From the NCBI RefSeq assembly GCF_009650095.1, contig NZ_CP045915.1:1302001-1366000 (forward strand): DNA of 64,000 nt. Reading direction: 5' to 3'. The notes below the pieces were generated by a model that worked only from the letters and a program-made list of their open reading frames with translations, was not told the DNA's origin and searched no databases. This stretch comes from Gracilibacillus salitolerans. GTDB lineage: Bacteria; Bacillota; Bacilli; Bacillales; Amphibacillaceae. Position numbers and translations under genes: made by a program. Positions 10,401-18,300 of this stretch are shown here, in pieces; positions within the stretch are counted from its first letter, which is position 1, and every line of letters begins with the position of its first letter.

Positions 10401-10902
10401 TCTAACGGGAAATAGAGTGTTCTCGTATGTTCTCAATAATTATTGGCATACAAACTATAAGGCATCACAATCAGGTCAAATCGAGATTCGTTATTCTATT
10501 ACTAGTGCAAACCAGATTAAGCATGATCAAGCATATCGTTTTGGTTGGCAGCAGAGAAGACCAATTTATGGACATCGGATAAGCTTCCAGGATTTCCGAA
10601 CCGTTCACCCACCATATCAAAGTGAGGCTGGTGGTCAATTAGCTCAATTAGATACAGATCAAGTATCGCTAGTCACATTAAAAAAAGCAAAATGGGAAGT
10701 AAGTAGCTGGATCATTCGATTACAAGAAATTGCAGGTCAAACAAGCACGGCAACTTTTGAAGTGCCTAAACAAAAAATTCAGTTTGCAAAAGTAACAGAT
10801 TTATTAGAAAAAGAAACAGAGAAACTGGAAGTGAATGCTAATGGATCCTTAACCGTTCATATGGAACCATGGGAAGTGAAAACAATCCTGATCACTTTGT
10901 AA
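7438..10902 (+). CDS. GH38-type glycosidase with N-terminal beta domain (1154 aa)
   Basis: A large divergent member of the GH38 superfamily. Residues 1-170 are a beta-sandwich resembling the carbohydrate-binding domain of rhamnogalacturonan-lyase-like proteins (KINGTKGNAYLHPNPS...VIPDEQLKQGENVLELV). The catalytic region starts near residue 300 with PHSHTDIGYTHRQW (His309, Asp311) and the nucleophile lies in SIVDVPSMTG (Asp423). The usual NQFHD motif is replaced by FVEHTWGAFLSGTD. The C-terminal half is beta rich. There is no signal peptide. The start has GGAGG seven bases upstream. It sits 155 bases after another GH38 and before a GH32-like gene. The departures from the mannosidase consensus suggest a substrate other than simple alpha-mannosides. 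Superfamily call sure, specificity open. Confidence 0.87.
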   Translation: MKEITFWQIGSTEGKSNQLVDNYKDPTLFADVVWNVEDAHHTNQKWPLFHPSEADPEFGYKRRPYTIKFNLDHQPQGSYVLRMHYLVIAPRLAFVEMKINGTKGNAYLHPNPSQSGEINLHSGLHTTIYSDGVLEVVIPDEQLKQGENVLELVSRDGGDYIRVDNVEKIKRLDRMANGAGFIYQSISLLKKEVQPESSVKKLAIEPTVLYKRNKNGELVERCYVYLESNQALHATSLSLEIQVADEMQILTIPIPTISFGHITHTFDLIDGEGVVTYRILGKINGEDFEQSGTIQRKRKWKVYITPHSHTDIGYTHRQWEVGERLCRNIDTAIQFLESGNAGDTFSYHLDASWVLEAYIELRSEQQVEKLFQYVQQGKIGIPHSYGDLLTQYASLEDLIRNGEFSESLLRPRGLRSKFTSIVDVPSMTGSLPKVLQDSGVKFLVHANNQDRGPFRLNGGLHKISPYYWEGNHGGKVLVWLAKMYCELRKVCGSPPVISSAERGLELWLDEYETESYAPDAVLLYGQEADNTDMDPQPVDFTKQWNEMYEYPKLIPSNVEDFFEYVEGQFSDHFQTVKGDGGGYWEDGVGSTIEPVITIRKAQSMLPAAEKLESLAAIHNPNWKYPNNHFDQAWHTNLQFVEHTWGAFLSGTDPDALLQHDQWAIKHHFARDGLQKAKRLLDTAAVRHSLNWNNNGREVVVYNAHSWRVSGPVQVEIAKNEKVYNAVTGEEMQTRKVKETTTQAIVEIWINNLPGLSYQRMVLKNVSNQAENDRSIDQHNQKVVVLENDFYRMELVTERACLVSLLDKENETELVDKSDEFGFGQFVYAKGGEGTRLVGNSNDLADGDPELLTDFELFDVKVESFDYGQSVQLVGKVTHGELKVAWTLWDQLKQIDVQYSLDKEEKLEKEAIYIAFPTNLKQATIKSDSQIGWVNWDKDQLPGACKEWLPVQSTMLLANEEASIAIATPDIPLFTIGNVVKGRWPKELDLTGNRVFSYVLNNYWHTNYKASQSGQIEIRYSITSANQIKHDQAYRFGWQQRRPIYGHRISFQDFRTVHPPYQSEAGGQLAQLDTDQVSLVTLKKAKWEVSSWIIRLQEIAGQTSTATFEVPKQKIQFAKVTDLLEKETEKLEVNANGSLTVHMEPWEVKTILITL

Positions 10903-11060
10903 GAAAGAGCCTGCAAGTTGGAGCTACAAAAAGAGAGCAGAAAACAGGTCTTATTTTACCTTCTTGAGCTAAGCCAAAAAGTAATGAGTTAGTTTTAGAT
11001 CTCGTCAGATCAACAGTTTACAAATAAGATATATCAAAGAATATATGGAGAGGAATCATT

Positions 11061-12560
11061 ATGCATACCAATGATCAAAAAAACCAATATCATCAAGAGA
11101 TGATTATGAAGGCGGATAAAGCGATTAAGGAGTTAAGTGCGTTATCTAATCAATGTAACTTTCGAATGAAGTATCATTTCATGCCTGAAGCTTCTTGGAT
11201 TAACGACCCAAATGGACTTATCTACATTAATGGGGAATATCATATGTTTTACCAGCAACATCCTTATAGTGCTGAAAATGGACCAAAGCACTGGGGACAT
11301 GCCAAAAGTAAAGATCTAATCCATTGGGAACACTTGCCAATTGCACTAGCACCAACTGAAGATTATGAAACACATGGTTGTTTCTCAGGTACATCAGTTT
11401 ATCATAATGACAAATTTATCATTTTTTATACAGGTAATGTGATAGAAGATCGTCGAGTCAAAAAACAAGTTCAATGTATGGCAACAAGTCAGGATGGCGT
11501 AAGCTTTGAAAAAGATGAGAATAACCCTATTATTGGAAATTTTCCTGAGGAAGGATCACAAGATTTTAGAGATCCCAAAGTCTGGCGACATGAAGATAAA
11601 TGGTATATGGCGATAGGTTCAGGAAAAAACGGCAAAGGAAATGCACTCTTATATCACTCAGAAGATCTTCGCTCATGGAAGTATATGGGGAAAATGGCGG
11701 AAAGTCGTGATACATTACACGGTAAGATTTGGAATTGTCCAGACTTTTTTGAAATAGATGGAAAAGATGTTTTTATCTTTTCTCCGGCTATTTCTAAAAG
11801 TGAGAAAGGTCAGGAAAATAGACAAGCAATATATTGGGTTGGGAACATGGATTATCAGACAGGTAAGTTCCAAGAAGAAGTGGATGGAGACGTTGATTTA
11901 GGTAAAGATTTTTACGCACCTCAAACTTTAGTGGGTGATCAAGGTCGGGTTATTTTAATAGGCTGGTTAGATATGTGGTGGAATGCTATGCCGACACAGG
12001 AAAAAGGATGGGCTGGTATCATGACAATACCTCGTCTCGTTTCTATATTGGATGATGGAAGTTTAACTTTTAATCCGGTACCAGAATTACAAGAACTGAG
12101 GGAGCATCATCTTGAGTGGAATGAATTAACAATTAGCGGAGCGGATAAGCATGTGTGTTTAACCAATGGAGGTGCCCTTGAAATTATAGCGGACTTTGAC
12201 TTAAAAGTAAGTGATGCCAAAGAATTCGGCCTTGAAGTAAGAAGTTCAATTAATCGAGAAGAAAAAACTGTTATTAGTTTCAGGCAGGAACAAAATGAAT
12301 TAAGTGTCAATCGCAAGCAATCAGGATTAAGTGAGAATGGTGAAACAACTTGTGAACTCATTCCGCATGCAGAAGACTATTTAAAACTTCATCTGTTCAT
12401 AGATTCTTCTTCGATTGAAGTGTTTGCAGATGACGGTCGGACAGTGATGTCACATCGTATTTACCCTGATATAGAAAGTACAGGAGTACAATTATTTGTA
12501 AAATCTGGTGTAGTGAAAGCGAACTATATCGATATCTGGTCGTTGAAATCAATTTGGTAG
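11061..12560 (+). CDS. GH32 beta-fructosidase-like protein with Asn at the acid/base position
   Basis: A 499-residue two-domain GH32-type protein with a five-bladed propeller and a C-terminal beta-sandwich (SSSIEVFADDGRTVMSHRIYP). The nucleophile motif WINDPNG (Asp49), FYQQHP, the CFSGTS motif and the transition-state RDP motif (170-172) are intact. The normally invariant ECPD motif reads WNCPDFF: Asn225 (codon AAT at 11733-11735) replaces the catalytic acid/base Glu. Ordinary sucrose or fructan hydrolysis should therefore be weak unless the substrate has a good leaving group or the protein is a transferase or binding protein. There is no signal peptide. The GGAGAGG-like ribosome binding site is good. 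It is followed 18 bases later by an SDR gene. Confidence 0.86.
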   Translation: MHTNDQKNQYHQEMIMKADKAIKELSALSNQCNFRMKYHFMPEASWINDPNGLIYINGEYHMFYQQHPYSAENGPKHWGHAKSKDLIHWEHLPIALAPTEDYETHGCFSGTSVYHNDKFIIFYTGNVIEDRRVKKQVQCMATSQDGVSFEKDENNPIIGNFPEEGSQDFRDPKVWRHEDKWYMAIGSGKNGKGNALLYHSEDLRSWKYMGKMAESRDTLHGKIWNCPDFFEIDGKDVFIFSPAISKSEKGQENRQAIYWVGNMDYQTGKFQEEVDGDVDLGKDFYAPQTLVGDQGRVILIGWLDMWWNAMPTQEKGWAGIMTIPRLVSILDDGSLTFNPVPELQELREHHLEWNELTISGADKHVCLTNGGALEIIADFDLKVSDAKEFGLEVRSSINREEKTVISFRQEQNELSVNRKQSGLSENGETTCELIPHAEDYLKLHLFIDSSSIEVFADDGRTVMSHRIYPDIESTGVQLFVKSGVVKANYIDIWSLKSIW

Positions 12561-12578
12561 TAAAGGTGTTGAGCAGGC

Positions 12579-13367
12579 ATGCAAATGGAACAAAAAACGG
12601 CTTTGGTGACAGGAGCTAGTCGAGGTATTGGAAAACAAGTGGCAATACGGTTAGCGGAAGAGGGCTATGATATTGCTTTTTGTCATTTTCAGGATGAACA
12701 AAGAGCAAAGCAAACGAAACAGCAAATTCAGGAACAATTTAATCGAAGATGTTTCGTGTTTAATGTGGATCTTAGACAAACGAATTTGCTTGCTACTTTA
12801 GTTAAGGAAGTAATTTCAAACCTTGGATCAATTCATACACTTGTTAATAATGCTGGTATTACCATTTTTCATCCTATTACAGAAATGGAGATAGATGAAT
12901 TAGATCACTTAATAAATCTGGATTTAAAAGCACCGTTAACATTAATGAGTTTAATCGGCCAACATATGAAAGAGTGTCATTTCCCTGGTAATATCATCAA
13001 TATTACGTCAACGAGGGCTGAGCGAGCTTATCCGGATGATGCAGTGTACGGTGCGGTGAAAGCTGGATTAAGACGAGCTACCGAATCTGTTGCGTTAGAG
13101 TTATCTGATTATGGCATTCGAGTAAATTGTGTGGCACCGGGTGCTATTCAAGTGTATTCTAGTAGGGATGAATATTATCAAAACTTTGGTCAGAAAGTCC
13201 CATTAGCAAGAGCTGGCCAACCAAATGATGTCGCTGAAGCTGTATGCTTTCTTGTATCTGAACGTGCATCCTATATTACGGGAACAACGGTGAGAGTAGA
13301 TGGTGGGCTTATTTTACCAGGCATGCCAGAAACAAGTGATAAACAAAGTGGTTGGAAACAGGATTGA
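12579..13367 (+). CDS. Short-chain dehydrogenase/reductase (SDR)
   Basis: A 262-residue classical SDR. The cofactor-binding TGASRGIG motif (11-18), the NNAG motif (around 90), the catalytic Ser in NITSTRAE and the YGAVK Tyr/Lys pair (around 158-162) are all present, as is the C-terminal signature YITGTTVRVDGG. The family oxidises or reduces sugars, sugar alcohols or ketoacyl groups with NAD(P). Lying between a GH32-like gene and an acid-sugar dehydratase, with 12 bases to the latter, it is likely to act on a sugar or aldonate. 3-oxoacyl-ACP reductase would be the automatic annotation but is less likely in this context. Confidence 0.88.
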   Translation: MQMEQKTALVTGASRGIGKQVAIRLAEEGYDIAFCHFQDEQRAKQTKQQIQEQFNRRCFVFNVDLRQTNLLATLVKEVISNLGSIHTLVNNAGITIFHPITEMEIDELDHLINLDLKAPLTLMSLIGQHMKECHFPGNIINITSTRAERAYPDDAVYGAVKAGLRRATESVALELSDYGIRVNCVAPGAIQVYSSRDEYYQNFGQKVPLARAGQPNDVAEAVCFLVSERASYITGTTVRVDGGLILPGMPETSDKQSGWKQD

Positions 13368-13379
13368 AGGAGGATGGTT

Positions 13380-14585
13380 ATGGGACGAAGTATAACGATT
13401 AAAAATGTCCGAACAATCTTAACAGCGCCAGCAGGTGTGAATCTGGTTGTGGTGATAGTGGAAACAAATGAACCAGAGCTATATGGATTGGGATGTGCTA
13501 CTTTTACACAAAGACATCGAACAGTGGCGTCAGCCATTGATGATTATTTAAAGCCGTTTTTAGTTGGAAAAGACCCCGAACGTATTGAAGATATTTGGCA
13601 ATCTTCAATGGTTAGTGCCTATTGGCGAAATGGCCCTGTTTTAAATAATGCAATTGCAGGAGTGGACATGGCGCTCTGGGATATTAAAGGGAAATTGGCT
13701 AACATGCCTGTATATCAGCTATTAGGAGGAAAATGTCGTGAAGCTGCTGCAGTATATCGACATACTGATGGACGAGATATGCAGGAAGTTGGAGAAAAAG
13801 TTTTAGAAATGAAGGAACAAGGATACCGGTATGTAAGATGTCAGCTTGGTGGATATGGTGGGAGAGGGCATCACATGCAATCGCCAGAGAATGCATTATC
13901 AGGCAAATACTATGATCCGGTTACCTACGCCAAAAGTGTTCCAAAGCTATTTGACTATCTACGGGCAAATATTAGTGAAGACTTAGAATTTATTCATGAT
14001 ATTCATGAGAGAGTTTCACCGATAGAAGCCGTTCGGATGGCCAAAGAATTAGAACAATATCGATTGTTTTATTTAGAAGACCCACTAGCTCCAGAACATT
14101 TAGAATGGTTCGAAACATTAAGAAATCATAGTGCTATCCCTATCGCGATGGGAGAACTATTTGTACATCCAAAAGAGTGGACATCATTAATTACGAATAG
14201 ATTAATAGATTTCATTAGGTGCCATATTAGTGCAATTGGTGGAATCACCCCTGCGAGAAAACTAGCGATAATAGCAGATAATTTTGGTGTGAAAACAGCA
14301 TGGCATGGTCCGAATGATATTTCTCCAGTTGGTCAAGCAGCGAATATCCACTTAGATTTGAGTAGTCCTAATTTCGGTATTCAAGAATGGAGTGCTGTAA
14401 ATGACCAAATACGTGAAGTTTTCCCTGGGACGCCGGAAATTCGAGGTGGTTATGTGTATGTAACAGATAAACCAGGACTAGGAGTAGAAATTGATGAGGA
14501 AAAAGCAAGACAATACCCTTGTCATGATAACCTACCTGAATGGACGGTGTCTCGCATTACAGACGGCACTATCGTTCGACCGTAG
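13380..14585 (+). CDS. Enolase-superfamily acid-sugar dehydratase, ManD/RspA type
   Basis: Mandelate racemase/muconate lactonising enzyme superfamily, most like the D-mannonate dehydratase (ManD/RspA) subgroup, which removes water from D-mannonate or D-gluconate to give 2-keto-3-deoxy-gluconate. The N-terminal capping domain contains VDMALWDIKGKLANMPVYQLLGG. The barrel has EFIHDIHER and YLEDPLAPEH (metal ligands), then AMGELF, and AWHGPNDISPVGQAAN with the conserved His. The length of 401 residues matches the subgroup. The ATG at 13380 is preferred over one at 13374 because AAGGAGG (13367-13373) is directly adjacent to the earlier codon but six bases from the later one. It forms an operon with the SDR 12 bases upstream. 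Confidence 0.85.
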   Translation: MGRSITIKNVRTILTAPAGVNLVVVIVETNEPELYGLGCATFTQRHRTVASAIDDYLKPFLVGKDPERIEDIWQSSMVSAYWRNGPVLNNAIAGVDMALWDIKGKLANMPVYQLLGGKCREAAAVYRHTDGRDMQEVGEKVLEMKEQGYRYVRCQLGGYGGRGHHMQSPENALSGKYYDPVTYAKSVPKLFDYLRANISEDLEFIHDIHERVSPIEAVRMAKELEQYRLFYLEDPLAPEHLEWFETLRNHSAIPIAMGELFVHPKEWTSLITNRLIDFIRCHISAIGGITPARKLAIIADNFGVKTAWHGPNDISPVGQAANIHLDLSSPNFGIQEWSAVNDQIREVFPGTPEIRGGYVYVTDKPGLGVEIDEEKARQYPCHDNLPEWTVSRITDGTIVRP

Positions 14586-14596
14586 AAGAAGTTTAA

Positions 14597-14797
14597 ATCA
14601 TATTTACTAACAAAATTCCTAAAGAGCAAGAATTATCCAGAGATGCTGTAATTACATTAACTATACAAGGTTTATTTATGCTTGGGACGACAATGTCCGA
14701 AATGTTTGGATTATTCATGTATGCGAAAACTAAAGTGGATGTGGAGAAAATCCGTAGAATCAATGAAGGTAAATCTTTGATTGATAGCAAAGGATGA
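14597..14797 (+). pseudogene. Possible membrane-protein remnant upstream of nagA
   Basis: An open frame of 66 codons follows a stop at 14594 and ends at TGA 14795-14797. It encodes a hydrophobic stretch (AVITLTIQGLFMLGTTM, then MFGLFMYAK) followed by a basic tail (KTKVDVEKIRRINEGKSL). There is no ATG near its beginning and no ribosome binding site, so it looks like the C-terminal leftover of a membrane protein, perhaps a transporter once located between the dehydratase and nagA. I do not recognise the family. It could also be a chance frame. Confidence 0.3.
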
Positions 14798-14804
14798 ATC
14801 AATT

Positions 14805-15950
14805 ATGGCGAAACAACGAATTATCCATGCAAATATTGTGTTGGAAAAAGAAATATGGAAGAATGGATCGGTCTTAATAGATAATGGAACCATTATAGAG
14901 GTTAGTGATAACAATGATGTGTCAGAGAACGTAACGATAATAGATGCCAAGAATAAATTATTAATTCCTGGCATGGTGGATGTGCATATCCATGGGGCTA
15001 ATGGATTTGATATGATGGATGGAACAACAGAGAGTGTTCAGGAAGTATCCAAGCAATGTGCCAAAACAGGGTGTACATCCTTTTTGGCTACGTCAGTAAC
15101 TTCATCCCTGGATGCATTAGAAGAGATGATAGATTCAGTGAAAAAAGTGAAGGGACAAGAGCAAGGAGCAAGTATTGCAGGCATACATCTAGAGGGTCCT
15201 TACTTAAATGAAAAACGCAAAGGCATGCAAAATCAAAAATATTTAAGGGAACCAAACGTATCTGAAATCGATAAACTATTAGTCCGTGCGGAATCGTTCA
15301 TTAAAATGGTAACCGTAGCTCCTGAGTTAGATGGTGGTTTAGAATTAGTCAAATATTTAGTGGAGAAAGAAGTAATCGTTGCGATTGCACATTCAGATGC
15401 AACGTATGAGGAAGCAAAGGAAGCATTTCAGCATGGAGCAAGTCATGTGACACATTGTTTTAATGCTATGTCTCCTATTCATCACCGTAAACCTGGAGTT
15501 GTGACTGCTGCTTTTGAACAAGAGCATGTGAGTTTACAAGCAATTGTAGATAATGTACATTTACACCCTGCAATAGTCCGGTTAATGCATCGAATAAAAG
15601 GCTCAGAAAAGTTAGTACTTATTACTGATGCGTTGCAAGCAATGGGGCTAGGGGATGGTCAGTATCATTTTGGAGGTCATCATGTAACAGTCAAAGACGG
15701 AATAGCAACATTAAGTGATGGCACACTGGCTTCTAGTACAGTCACCATGAACCAAGCACTTAAAAAAACCTTTGAAAATGGTGTACCACTTGTTGATGCG
15801 GTGAGAATGGCCGCTACAACTCCAGCAGAATTGCTGGGATTAATGCGTAAAGGAAAAATTGCAGAGGGTTATGATGCTGATTTAGTATTATTAGATGAAG
15901 ATTTTCATGTAAGTAAAACGATGAAAGAAGGGCATATTATTTCATTGTAG
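14805..15950 (+). CDS. nagA: N-acetylglucosamine-6-phosphate deacetylase
   Basis: Cytoplasmic amidohydrolase converting N-acetylglucosamine-6-phosphate to glucosamine-6-phosphate and acetate. Diagnostic motifs occur in order: VDVHIHGANGFD, HLEGPYLNEKRKGMQ with the metal-binding Glu, AHSDATYEEA, THCFNAMSPIHHRKPG, the catalytic Asp in LITDALQAMG, and GTLASSTVTM. The ATG at 14805 with AAAGGATG about nine bases upstream gives 381 residues, the usual family length. It is the last gene of the first + strand block. The partner nagB (deaminase) is not in the window. Its presence implies that HexNAc is released from the imported glycan, which agrees with the GH20-like gene at 46036. Confidence 0.95.
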   Translation: MAKQRIIHANIVLEKEIWKNGSVLIDNGTIIEVSDNNDVSENVTIIDAKNKLLIPGMVDVHIHGANGFDMMDGTTESVQEVSKQCAKTGCTSFLATSVTSSLDALEEMIDSVKKVKGQEQGASIAGIHLEGPYLNEKRKGMQNQKYLREPNVSEIDKLLVRAESFIKMVTVAPELDGGLELVKYLVEKEVIVAIAHSDATYEEAKEAFQHGASHVTHCFNAMSPIHHRKPGVVTAAFEQEHVSLQAIVDNVHLHPAIVRLMHRIKGSEKLVLITDALQAMGLGDGQYHFGGHHVTVKDGIATLSDGTLASSTVTMNQALKKTFENGVPLVDAVRMAATTPAELLGLMRKGKIAEGYDADLVLLDEDFHVSKTMKEGHIISL

Positions 15951-15969
15951 GAAAAGAAAATTTGCGTAA

Positions 15970-16288
15970 TGTCTAGCGCCCAGAAACAAGGCGACTTCAC
16001 GAATCGCCCTACGATAAAGGAGACTTGCCGACTGGTGAAACCAGAGGCCTAGTCGCCCTTTCATCGACTAACTTCAGTCACGTCCTGTGACCAACGTCGA
16101 TACTAGAACTTCCTGTTCGTCGTGGCCTTGGGCGAAAGTCATCATCGGCTCGCTTTTCTCAGTGCTTCCTTTATCTCAGTTGTAGGAATGATCGATTAAA
16201 GCCGTCACTTTGCGTGACAATATCGATCTACCCGTGTTGTACAGGCACAGTCGCTACCTTTCTAAGCGGGCGCTATGCGCTTTTCTTA
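15970..16288. repeat. Dispersed intergenic repeat family 1, long copy
   Basis: The same family as 57674-57822. Both copies begin TGTCTAGC, share GGCGACTTCACGAATCGCCC and CTACGATA, then GTCATCATCGG, CCTTTATCTCAGTTGT and AGTCGCTAC, and end GGGCGCT..GCGCTTTTCTTA. The ends are inverted relative to each other (GCGCCCAGAAA near the left, TTTCTAAGCGGGCGC near the right). This copy is about 170 bases longer, with extra internal hairpin-forming sequence. It fills the convergent gap between nagA and the AraC gene, is GC richer than its surroundings and has no coding potential. Confidence 0.8.
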
Positions 16289-16323
16289 ATTTGAAAGGTA
16301 TACCTGTCCATAATATGCTTATT

Positions 16324-16367
16324 AGGCTGCTATTCCCCAAATCTTAAGAGGGGGGATATGCAGCCTG
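16324..16367. terminator. Hairpin terminator between convergent genes
   Basis: AGGCTGCTAT-CCCC pairs with GGGG-ATATGCAGCCT around a short AAATCTTAAG loop, with modest T-rich sequence after it. It lies between nagA (+) and the AraC gene (-), where a bidirectional terminator is expected. Confidence 0.6.
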
Positions 16368-16441
16368 ATTTAGTTTCATCTATTGTTAAAAAATAAGCTT
16401 AGTGATCTAGAAGGAAGGATGGCATATACCACTTTATTATT

Positions 16442-17158
16442 TTATTCCTTTGATGGTATATAACCTCTTTTTAACACTCTGAAATGTCCTGGTGTGATAC
16501 CTGTATTCTTTTTGAATACTTGATGAAAGTGTGTGTCGCTTTTGTAGCCAATTTGGCTTGCTATCTGTTCCATTGTGTAATTAGTCGAAGACAATAGATA
16601 TTTAGCTACTTCCATCCGTCTGTAAATCAGGTATTGACCAGGTGACCAGCCAGTTTTTTGTTTGAACTGACGACATAAATGATGTGGGCTCAAATATACT
16701 TTTTTTGCTAACCTGTCCAATGTCCAATTTTCTTTATATCTTTGTTCAATCAACTTTTTCACAGTTAAAATTGAATTTTTGGAAGATGAATATTTTCTTT
16801 TATTGACACTGTTAGGTTGATGGTGAAATTGTTGAATAAGCCGTCCAATAAGTGCGGATAACAAGCCATTCGTAATAATGTTCGATTCTGGCAAATCACT
16901 CTGTATTTCATGGATGATTTGAAGTATAAGATGTTGAAAATCTGAAACCTCTTCTTCTAATTGTAGAATAGGTTTTTCTTTCTCATCAATAAGATGATTG
17001 TCAGGTAAACCTTTGATTTGTAAGGAACAAAAACCTAAAAACAAAGCTTTAAATGAACGATTTCTATCAATAAACTCCTGATGGGAAACATTTTTGTTGA
17101 AAATAAAGAGATTTCCTGTTTGTACGGTACATTGCTGACCTCCAATCCCTTTACACAA
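16442..17158 (-). CDS. AraC-family regulator with damaged or truncated 5' end
   Basis: A 238-residue protein with two intact C-terminal helix-turn-helix motifs (LDRLAKKVYLSPHHLCRQFK and MEQIASQIGYKSDTHFHQVF, then the FKKNTGITPGHFR signature). The N-terminal cupin sensor starts abruptly at the strand QTGNLFIFNKNVSHQEF, so some 40-50 residues normally found before it are absent. The only start in frame is a TTG at 17156-17158 without a good ribosome binding site. A textbook GAAAGGAG site plus ATG lies at 17191-17193 but is out of frame with the domain, and a stop in the regulator frame separates the two. A deletion plus frameshift at the 5' end is the simplest reading. Likely once a regulator of neighbouring sugar genes; function now doubtful. 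Confidence 0.72.
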   Translation of the reverse strand: MCKGIGGQQCTVQTGNLFIFNKNVSHQEFIDRNRSFKALFLGFCSLQIKGLPDNHLIDEKEKPILQLEEEVSDFQHLILQIIHEIQSDLPESNIITNGLLSALIGRLIQQFHHQPNSVNKRKYSSSKNSILTVKKLIEQRYKENWTLDRLAKKVYLSPHHLCRQFKQKTGWSPGQYLIYRRMEVAKYLLSSTNYTMEQIASQIGYKSDTHFHQVFKKNTGITPGHFRVLKRGYIPSKE

Positions 17159-17353
17159 TGTGGATTGTTTATAATTATGCTTCTTTTAGTCATTGATAAA
17201 CTCCTTTCATAAGCAATAATCAATAGTCTCTCCGCATTTTTTATTCTTTTTTTAAAGTGTGCTTGTTATAACATTACTACTAGATATTCTTCATGGTAAG
17301 AATCTTGTATTTTTAGCCTAGGCTAAACACCATCAAAATTAAGGAGGAACGAA

Positions 17354-18202
17354 ATGAATAATCAATCAAAATGGAGACTAGATTTTGCTACACAACTTCA
17401 TTCCAAACTACGTCATTTTTCAGGGGTTCACGCTATACTTGTTGGAGGTTCTGTTGCACGAGGTTATTCCGATGTATATTCAGATCTGGAACTGATTCTA
17501 TACTGGGATGAATATCCATGTGAGGATACAAAATATTCGATTATTAATGACTTAAACGCTAAATTTAGCTACCCTAAATTAGATCATGGGCATGAAAGTG
17601 CTTTACTGATAAACGGATTTCCTGTTGATCTTTGGCATAGAACGATTGCTGAAGAAGAAATAACGATGAACAAAGTTTTGCATGAATATAGTTTGGATCT
17701 GAATGCAAATAACACACTAGATACCATTAGAAATGGAATTCCGTTGTATGGAAAAAATCTTATGCAAAAGTGGAAGAAGGATGTGACAAAGTATCCCGAA
17801 GAACTTTCTATTCAATTTTTAGAAGAGTATCTCCCTCATTTCCATCTTCGTCAACTGAATTTTGCGGTACATCGTGATAATCCAACAGCAATATACGCGA
17901 TGATTAGTGCTATTCAATCTAGCTTATTTTTGATACTACTTGCTTTAAATCAATCTTATTTTCCCACTTATAAATGGATATATAAGAGGCTATATGAATT
18001 AGCTTATGTACCAACACAGATTGAATCAAAATTAAGAAATATCTATAAACTAGAACCACTTGAAGCGCTAGAACAACTTCATAGCATACTTACAGAAACG
18101 TTAACTATGGTCGAAGAAATGTTTCCTCAAGTGAACACAGCATTTGCTAAATATGGATTAGACCAAAAAATACCAAAGCCATACTATCATGCACCATTAT
18201 GA
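17354..18202 (+). CDS. Nucleotidyltransferase-domain protein
   Basis: A 282-residue protein of the polymerase-beta-like nucleotidyltransferase superfamily. The N-terminal signature VGGSVARGYSDVYSDLEL (around residues 32-49) contains the GS motif and an acidic Dx[DE] pair, and is followed by a helical C-terminal half, as in aminoglycoside adenylyltransferase-like proteins. The usual second Asp is Glu here. Start preceded by AAGGAGG. It stands alone, divergent from the AraC gene and convergent with the GH3 gene. Possible roles are nucleotidylation of a small molecule such as an aminoglycoside; no specific substrate can be assigned. Confidence 0.7.
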   Translation: MNNQSKWRLDFATQLHSKLRHFSGVHAILVGGSVARGYSDVYSDLELILYWDEYPCEDTKYSIINDLNAKFSYPKLDHGHESALLINGFPVDLWHRTIAEEEITMNKVLHEYSLDLNANNTLDTIRNGIPLYGKNLMQKWKKDVTKYPEELSIQFLEEYLPHFHLRQLNFAVHRDNPTAIYAMISAIQSSLFLILLALNQSYFPTYKWIYKRLYELAYVPTQIESKLRNIYKLEPLEALEQLHSILTETLTMVEEMFPQVNTAFAKYGLDQKIPKPYYHAPL

Positions 18203-18218
18203 TAGTTAGAAAAAGAAG

Positions 18219-18253
18219 GCAACGGCAAAAGGTCTGATATGTTTTGCCGTTGC
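18219..18253. terminator. Bidirectional hairpin terminator
   Basis: Perfect 12-bp arms GCAACGGCAAAA and TTTTGCCGTTGC flank an 11-base loop in the gap between the nucleotidyltransferase (+) and the GH3 gene (-). The A/T-rich inner arms allow termination from either side. Confidence 0.75.
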
Positions 18254-18300
18254 GGTAATTAATCTCATTTACATAGTTCCTACCATAACTTACGATATTT

